Source: Verrucomicrobiaceae bacterium (lineage in GTDB: Bacteria; Verrucomicrobiota; Verrucomicrobiia; Verrucomicrobiales; Verrucomicrobiaceae). From it: 64,000 bases of DNA. Numbering within the stretch: position 1 is the first letter of the stretch; the number at the start of each line of letters is the position of its first letter. Under the pieces are notes generated by a model, which was not told the origin of the DNA, ran no database searches, and saw only the letters and a list, made by a program, of their open reading frames with translations. Made by a program: the position numbers and the translations under genes. This document shows, one piece after another, positions 59,120-64,000 of this stretch. The stretch covers positions 166,561 through 230,560 of the forward strand of contig CANNQP010000002.1 in assembly GCA_947507875.1 (NCBI GenBank), written 5' to 3'.

Positions 59120-60742
59120 TTATTGGCGCAGGACGCGTGCTGCCTGAGGATGTGCGGAGACGGGCAGGTGGTCGTCGAGACCTTCAATGATGAGCTCGCG
59201 ATTTTCGAGCTTCCAGTCCTGCACCATCTCGTGCAGCTTTTTCATCACCGTGTGATCCACGAATCGCGTTCCAGAGAGGTCCACTTTGACGCGGACATGA
59301 TGCGTCAGAGCAAGTAGCTTGCGACGCAGAGGCAACCAGTTGCTGAAGACGGCCGCCTCTTGCACACGGACAATCGGATGGCCAACTGCCTCATTGTGCT
59401 CAACATGGCTATGGCACCGGAACAGATTCATGATGGAGATTCCTTTCATGACATGGAGGCTCAATTTCACAACAATGCCTGCCGCGATGCCGATGAGAAG
59501 GTCGGTGGCTAACGTGATGATCATGGTCGCGAGAAAAACAACGAGCTGCCCACGCCCAACGTGAAGTATTTGGCGGAATTCCCTTGGAGACGCGAGATTG
59601 TAACCCGTGAAGACCAACATACCTGCCAAGGCGGCTAAGGGAATGTGGTTCAACAACGCCGGCGCGCTGGCGACGAGAATAAGCAAAAAACTGCCATGCC
59701 AAAAATTCGCCCAACGCGTGCGGGCACCGTTGTTCCGATTGGCGCTGGATCGGACGATCTCCGAGATCATCGGCAAGCCTCCGATGAAGGAGACCAGTGT
59801 GTTGGCCAAGCCAACCGCCAGAAGGTCGCGGTTCAGATTCGTGCGACGCTGCCAGGGATCCAGCAGATCCACTGCCTTGGCACTGAGCATGGATTCCAAG
59901 CTGCCGACGAGACAGAACATGACGATCCACTTCAGGCTGGTGGTGGAGCCGATGTCAGAGAAGTCAGGGAATTGAATACCATCCAAGATGTTCAACGGCA
60001 GATTCACCAGCTTGTCTGGACCAATCTCGTAGGTGTGTCCGTTGAATTGATACATATGCTTCTGGCCCATATCAAAATAGAAAGAGAGGGGCACCGCGAT
60101 GAGCAACACAACCAGGGGGCCTGGGATGGCCTGTACAATTTTGTTACGGATGAACAGGCGGCCAAAAAGTAGCAGAAGTGCGATGCCACCAATGAGTGCA
60201 ATCTGCGGGTTCATGTGGGCGAGGCTTTCTGGAATCTCCGCTAGCAGTTCGAGCGGTTCTTTGGCATGAGCCGCCACCCCCAGCGCGACGTGGATCTGCT
60301 TCGAGATGATGATGACCCCGATGGCGGCCAACATGCCATGCACAGCAGCGACGGGAAAGAATTCACCCAAGGTGCCCAACCGGAAAGCGCCGAAAAGAAT
60401 CTGGATGCAGCCTGACACCACACCGACGGCCAGGGCCTTCTCGTAACCGAGGTCATTCACGGTGCCGAGGACGATGGCAATCATGCCTGCAGCGGGACCC
60501 TTGATGGTGAGTTCAGAGTTGCTCAAAAAAGGCGTGAGCATACCGCCCACAACCGCCGTGAAGATGCCCGCGATGGCAGGACAACCGCTGGCTTTGGCAA
60601 TCCCAAGACACAAGGGTAGGGCGATGAGAAAAACGAGGAAGCCCGAGATGAGATCTTGCTTCCAGTGGTCGCGAAAGCCGGCAAGATTCCCGATAGGCTT
60701 GGGACCTGAGGCAATGGCAGTAGGTGGGGTGGGGGCGGACAT
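59120..60742 (-). CDS. SulP-family anion transporter with STAS domain
   Basis: The 540-residue product has about 10-12 hydrophobic segments, the SulP signature [25 protein letters not shown] and [23 protein letters not shown], followed by a C-terminal STAS domain (about 440-540). SulP transporters carry sulfate, bicarbonate or other anions. A tandem carbonic anhydrase, sometimes fused or adjacent for bicarbonate users, is absent, so the ion stays open. It is convergent with the DUF1553 gene. Confidence 0.93.
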   Translation of the reverse strand: MSAPTPPTAIASGPKPIGNLAGFRDHWKQDLISGFLVFLIALPLCLGIAKASGCPAIAGIFTAVVGGMLTPFLSNSELTIKGPAAGMIAIVLGTVNDLGYEKALAVGVVSGCIQILFGAFRLGTLGEFFPVAAVHGMLAAIGVIIISKQIHVALGVAAHAKEPLELLAEIPESLAHMNPQIALIGGIALLLLFGRLFIRNKIVQAIPGPLVVLLIAVPLSFYFDMGQKHMYQFNGHTYEIGPDKLVNLPLNILDGIQFPDFSDIGSTTSLKWIVMFCLVGSLESMLSAKAVDLLDPWQRRTNLNRDLLAVGLANTLVSFIGGLPMISEIVRSSANRNNGARTRWANFWHGSFLLILVASAPALLNHIPLAALAGMLVFTGYNLASPREFRQILHVGRGQLVVFLATMIITLATDLLIGIAAGIVVKLSLHVMKGISIMNLFRCHSHVEHNEAVGHPIVRVQEAAVFSNWLPLRRKLLALTHHVRVKVDLSGTRFVDHTVMKKLHEMVQDWKLENRELIIEGLDDHLPVSAHPQAARVLRQ

Positions 60743-60890
60743 AAGCAGGCGTGAATGACTGATACACCATTCACGCAGAATTCTCGCCTGGATCCCATCC
60801 CCCCGGTGGGGTAAAAATCATTCCGGCCAAGGGGGTTCTAGATGGGTCGCTAAAACGCCATTGAAGACTCTGGCGGGCAGGCTTTGTGCC

Positions 60891-60920
60891 TTGCCAGACA
60901 CCATCAGCGTCTCTTAGAAT
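60891..60920 (+). promoter_or_regulatory. Strong sigma70-like promoter of the TlpA-like gene
   Basis: TTGCCA (60891-60896) and TAGAAT (60915-60920) are separated by 18 bases and each differs from the consensus at a single position. The ATG at 60930 is only 9 bases past the -10 box, so transcription would start close to the ATG. The mRNA would be leaderless or nearly so. Confidence 0.55.
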
Positions 60921-60929
60921 GACGGCTCT

Positions 60930-61877
60930 ATGAACTTCCTTACCTTCATGGCCGGCACGGCTTTGCTTTGTTTCATGCCCCTGCCTCTTTGTGCTCAGGG
61001 TACCGTGGGCGATGCTGAATGGCAAAAGGTGGAGGAGGCCATGAATCTGCTCAAGCAACCCAAAGAGCGTCCGAAGACGCGCGCGGAAATGACAGCACTC
61101 ATGCGCACAGGTCTCCATGCTTTTGATGAAGCGCGCGCCATGGCCTTGAAGGCGGCTCCCCAACATCCGATGCGCTGGGACGCTGCCCTTTTCGATAACA
61201 TGGCCAGCGGTGCACGCAAAGCGATCGGCATTCCTGCCACGGAGCCAGAGGTGAGCCTGGCCGAGATTATCGCCGCTGTGGATGCGAAACCGAGCACGAA
61301 GGGAGATGCCAGCGCGCTGGATCTATTGAAATCTGCCTCTGCGCCCAGTGGCCATGATGCCACGTGGCTGGCACGCGCGGAAAAGCACATGAAGGACTAC
61401 CCGGACAGCGAGGCCAATGTGATGCTGAAGCGCAAGATCGAAAGCATCCAAATGAAGACCGAGCTGAGCAAGAAGCCCCTGGACCTGAAATTCACCGCCG
61501 TCGATGGTCGCGAGGTCGATTTGGCCTCGCTGCGTGGCAAGGTGGTACTCATCGACTTCTGGGCCACCTGGTGCGGCCCCTGCGTGGCCGAACTGCCTAA
61601 TGTCATCAAGGCCTACCAAGAATTGCATCCCAAAGGCTTCGAAATCATCGGCATCTCCCTGGATTCGAGCCAAGAAAAGCTGGAAGCCTTTGTCAAAGAG
61701 CGCGGCATGGCATGGCCACAGTACTTCGATGGCAAAAGCTGGCAGAACGAAATCTCCCGCAAGTATGGCATCAACTCCATCCCCGCCATGTGGCTGGTGA
61801 ACAAAAAAGGCATGGTCGTGGACACCGAAGCCCGAGGAGGGCTGGAAGAGCGCGTGCAGAAGCTTTTGGCGGAATGA
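60930..61877 (+). CDS. TlpA-like thioredoxin-fold exported protein
   Basis: The 315-residue product has an N-terminal signal (MNFLTFMAGTALLCFMPLPLCAQ), a helical middle region (about 25-185) and a C-terminal TlpA/ResA thioredoxin domain with the active site WCGPC (Cys215, Cys218) and the cis-Pro motif INSIPAMWLV. It likely reduces or exchanges disulfides in the periplasm. It is 8 bases before the FMN/NosR-like gene, so the two are probably one operon. A sigma70-like promoter precedes it. Confidence 0.9.
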   Translation: MNFLTFMAGTALLCFMPLPLCAQGTVGDAEWQKVEEAMNLLKQPKERPKTRAEMTALMRTGLHAFDEARAMALKAAPQHPMRWDAALFDNMASGARKAIGIPATEPEVSLAEIIAAVDAKPSTKGDASALDLLKSASAPSGHDATWLARAEKHMKDYPDSEANVMLKRKIESIQMKTELSKKPLDLKFTAVDGREVDLASLRGKVVLIDFWATWCGPCVAELPNVIKAYQELHPKGFEIIGISLDSSQEKLEAFVKERGMAWPQYFDGKSWQNEISRKYGINSIPAMWLVNKKGMVVDTEARGGLEERVQKLLAE

Positions 61878-61885
61878 GCTGAGCC

Positions 61886-63565
61886 ATGCCTGTTCGCGCG
61901 CTCCGGCCCTTTTGCATTCGTCTCTGGCGTCTGGCCCTGCTAGCTGCCGCCGTGCTAGTCATCCGCCACGCCGTGCAGTCCCGCGATGCGCTAGAGGCTG
62001 CTGCCGCGCTGGCTCCCGAGCGCTTGCGTGACTTTTTCCCGGACATCCAGAGCCTGGGAGAGGCAAACCCCGCGAATGGCTGGCGTCCCGCGCTGGATGC
62101 TGCTGGCCAGACGATGGGCTATGTGACGACGACTGCGCCGGAGTCAGATCGCATCATTGGCTATTCTGGCCCCAGTCGATGCCTGCTCGTCTTTGACCTG
62201 AAAGGCGTGCTCACCGGCATTCGCCTGCTGAAAAGCCACGACACCACCGACCACGTGGCGGAGGTGGTGGCAGATCGGGCGTTTTTCCGCCAATTCAAGG
62301 GCCTGAAACCCGGCACGTTGCCAGAGCAGCCGCTGCACATGGTCACCGGTGCCACGCTGACCAGCGCTGCCATCGCCCAGGGAGTGATGGAAAAACTAGG
62401 GCGTGCCGCAGGCACCTCGCTGCGCTTTCCTGAGGAGATCACCCTGGAGGAAGTGCAGCGTCTCGAACCCACAGCCCAAAACCTGCTGCCCTCCGCCCAA
62501 CACCGGGGTGGCTTTGACGTGCTGGATGCGGCGGGGAAAAAGATCGGCATCGCGGTGCGCACGTCACCAACCGCAGACACCGTGGTCGGCTACAAAGGGC
62601 CCAGTGATACCTTGATGCTCCTAAGCGCCGATGGCACCACGCTGAACCGAATGGCTCTCCGTCGCAGCTACGACACGAAACGCTACGTGGCCTACGTGAC
62701 GGGCGATGATTACTTCCTGAACCTATTCAACCAAAGCAGCTTGGAGCGACTGGCGGACCTCGATTTCAAGGAAGCCAAGATCGAAGGTGTGTCCGGGGCC
62801 ACGGAGACGAGCTGGGCTGTGGCCGAAGGCCTGAAGCAGCGCGCGCGCAGCCTGCTGGAGGCGCAGCCCACCGGTTGGCTGCGCCAGATCCGCTGGCGCT
62901 GGCAGGACACGGGGCATGGGGCGGTGCTCATCTCCGCACTGCTCATGGCGCTCACACGATTGCGCGGCATCGCCTGGCTGCGGCACGCGCATCATCTCGG
63001 GCTGGTCGTGTATGGCGGCTTCATGGCTGGGGAGCTTCTCTCTCAGGGCCTGCTCACCGGCTGGGCCGCCCATGGCACCCCCTGGAAAAGCGCGCCTGGC
63101 CTGCTGCTACTGGGTGTGGTGGCCCTGCTGGGACCGGTCTTCAGCGGGAAACAGCTCTACTGCCACCACATCTGCGCCCACGGTGCCCTCCAGCAGTTGC
63201 TGGCGCGTCGTGTCAGCTTCGCCAACCGCTGGCAGGTGCCCCCGAGGCTAGATCGCTGGCTCTCGCGCCTGCCTTTTGCCCTGCTGGGACTCGTCTTCGT
63301 CAGCGTGAGCCTCGGCCTGGGGCTGGACCTGAACGCGATGGAACCGTTTGATGCCTACATCTTTCAGGTCGCTGGCACCGCCAGCATCGTCCTGGCGGTC
63401 GTCGGGCTGGTGGCCTCGCTCTTCCAGCCTCTGGCCTACTGCAAGTATGGCTGCCCCACCGGTGCTCTTTTCAAAATGCTGCGTTTCACCGGCACCGGCG
63501 ACCGCCTGGGCCTGCGCGACTGGCTGGCCGCCGCGCTGTTGGGCATCGTGGCGGTGCTGGCTTGA
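61886..63565 (+). CDS. NosR/PceC-like membrane protein with two FMN-binding domains
   Basis: The 559-residue product has an N-terminal membrane helix, two tandem FMN_bind domains (about 60-180 and 200-325) each with the flavinylation motif (VTGATLTS, Thr157; VSGATETS, Thr306), and then about six helices. The C-terminal part has CHHICAHG and CKYGCPTG, similar to the CxxxCP motifs of NosR and PceC, but the first lacks the proline. Known relatives pass electrons across the membrane. Double FMN_bind is unusual (one is the norm). No apbE gene was seen. It follows tlpA-like by 8 bases. Confidence 0.85.
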   Translation: MPVRALRPFCIRLWRLALLAAAVLVIRHAVQSRDALEAAAALAPERLRDFFPDIQSLGEANPANGWRPALDAAGQTMGYVTTTAPESDRIIGYSGPSRCLLVFDLKGVLTGIRLLKSHDTTDHVAEVVADRAFFRQFKGLKPGTLPEQPLHMVTGATLTSAAIAQGVMEKLGRAAGTSLRFPEEITLEEVQRLEPTAQNLLPSAQHRGGFDVLDAAGKKIGIAVRTSPTADTVVGYKGPSDTLMLLSADGTTLNRMALRRSYDTKRYVAYVTGDDYFLNLFNQSSLERLADLDFKEAKIEGVSGATETSWAVAEGLKQRARSLLEAQPTGWLRQIRWRWQDTGHGAVLISALLMALTRLRGIAWLRHAHHLGLVVYGGFMAGELLSQGLLTGWAAHGTPWKSAPGLLLLGVVALLGPVFSGKQLYCHHICAHGALQQLLARRVSFANRWQVPPRLDRWLSRLPFALLGLVFVSVSLGLGLDLNAMEPFDAYIFQVAGTASIVLAVVGLVASLFQPLAYCKYGCPTGALFKMLRFTGTGDRLGLRDWLAAALLGIVAVLA

Positions 63566-63571
63566 GCGGCC

Positions 63572-64000
63572 TCACAGATCGGCATCGCGATGCGTCCCCT
63601 GGGCCGTGATGCCACGACGCACGATGCAGCGCTCCAGGTCAGCATCTGCGCTGATCCGCGCGCCGGGCCAGACGATGCAGTCCCGCAGCCTCGCACCGGC
63701 CTCTATCACCGCGTCAGGCCCGATGACGTTCAGCCCACCAAGCTCTGCCTGGGGAGAAACCTGCGCCTCGGGGTGGATGGCAGGCTGCTCGTGGCGAGCC
63801 GCAGCGGCCAGCGCCTGGTGCGCGTCCAGGTAGGCTTTTCGACTGCCCAGATCCCACCAGTCGCCCTCGTCTGCGACCACCACGCCGATCCTTTTCCCCG
63901 CCTGCATGGCACGCAGAAAGACCGGGATGACAGACTCCACCTTTCCCGGTGTTAGCCATTGGTGAAACTCGGGGCTGCACGCGTAAATGCCGGTGAAAAG
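63572..64000 (-). CDS. Sugar-phosphate nucleotidyltransferase, 3' part (partial)
   Basis: The gene runs off the right edge of the window, so only the C-terminal 142 codons are visible. The reading frame is continuous to 64000 (LFTGIYACSPEFHQWLTPGK). Motifs are EGDWWDLGSRKAYLDAH, typical of mannose-1-phosphate guanylyltransferase and glucose-1-phosphate nucleotidyltransferases, followed by a left-handed beta-helix tail (VSPQAELGGLNVIGPDAVIEAGARL). The exact sugar cannot be told. It is convergent with the NosR-like gene (6-base gap). Confidence 0.85.
   Translation of the reverse strand, partial: LFTGIYACSPEFHQWLTPGKVESVIPVFLRAMQAGKRIGVVVADEGDWWDLGSRKAYLDAHQALAAAARHEQPAIHPEAQVSPQAELGGLNVIGPDAVIEAGARLRDCIVWPGARISADADLERCIVRRGITAQGTHRDADL

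Overview
The window looks like a chromosomal segment of a Gram-negative member of the Planctomycetota-Verrucomicrobiota-Chlamydiota group, most likely Verrucomicrobiota (Prosthecobacter/Verrucomicrobium-like). This is inferred from gene content, not from a search. The supporting genes are lipid A genes (lpxK, a LpxH-type phosphoesterase, a DUF374 acyltransferase), a fused murC-murB, a DUF1549/DUF1553 protein with a planctomycete-type cytochrome c domain, a DUF1501 protein, a secreted Cys-type sulfatase, Tat-exported Gfo/Idh/MocA and beta-propeller proteins, and a split, gene-poor spc ribosomal cluster. No rRNA, tRNA, CRISPR array, insertion sequence or prophage was seen.

Layout. 1-3.1 kb: minus-strand ribosomal protein genes rplE-rpsH-rplF-rplR-rpsE-rplO, without rpsN and rpmD and with an unrelated hydrolase where rplN/rplX would normally be. 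3.2-9.6 kb: secreted esterase, AlgD-like nucleotide-sugar dehydrogenase, iron-sulfur photolyase, HAD phosphatase, Tat oxidoreductase. 9.7-25 kb: two paralogous secreted Asp-rich proteins built on a 15-residue DIDGDG repeat (9774-10889 and 23069-24607), enclosing RluA, LpxK, PrxQ, two Cys-rich small proteins, NadA/NrdR, HIT, a large FAD enzyme, a GYF-domain membrane protein, a trans-sulfuration enzyme and a protein of twelve 32-residue repeats. 25-31 kb: lipid kinase, PhoB/PhoR-like pair with a cluster of GTCAC sites upstream, an envelope-lipid group (GT4, LpxH-like, DUF374) and a His-rich Fur homologue. 31-39 kb: DUF1501, sulfatase, MalQ, lipoprotein peptidase, PpiC-type isomerase, MtnA.

39-47 kb: a minus-strand block of two ABC exporters, a bacterial PH-domain protein, a flavin monooxygenase/halogenase-like enzyme, a beta-propeller protein and an SDR. 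47-56 kb: MurC-MurB fusion, a roadblock-like small protein with a partner, NhaD-type transporter, CII-like regulator, secreted TIM-barrel isomerase, and an overlapping hypothetical-ispD-YheT operon plus YqeY. 56-64 kb: cytochrome/DUF1553 protein, SulP transporter, TlpA-like thioredoxin coupled to a NosR/PceC-like membrane protein with two FMN-binding domains, and the 3' part of a sugar nucleotidyltransferase.

The least conventional material is the pair of 15-residue-repeat proteins (25 exact-length units in the long one, recently expanded by a 4-unit block duplication, with a non-ATG start), the double-flavin NosR-like protein with TlpA, the Cys-rich peptide locus with a perfect 14-bp palindrome, and two non-coding gaps that look like decayed genes.
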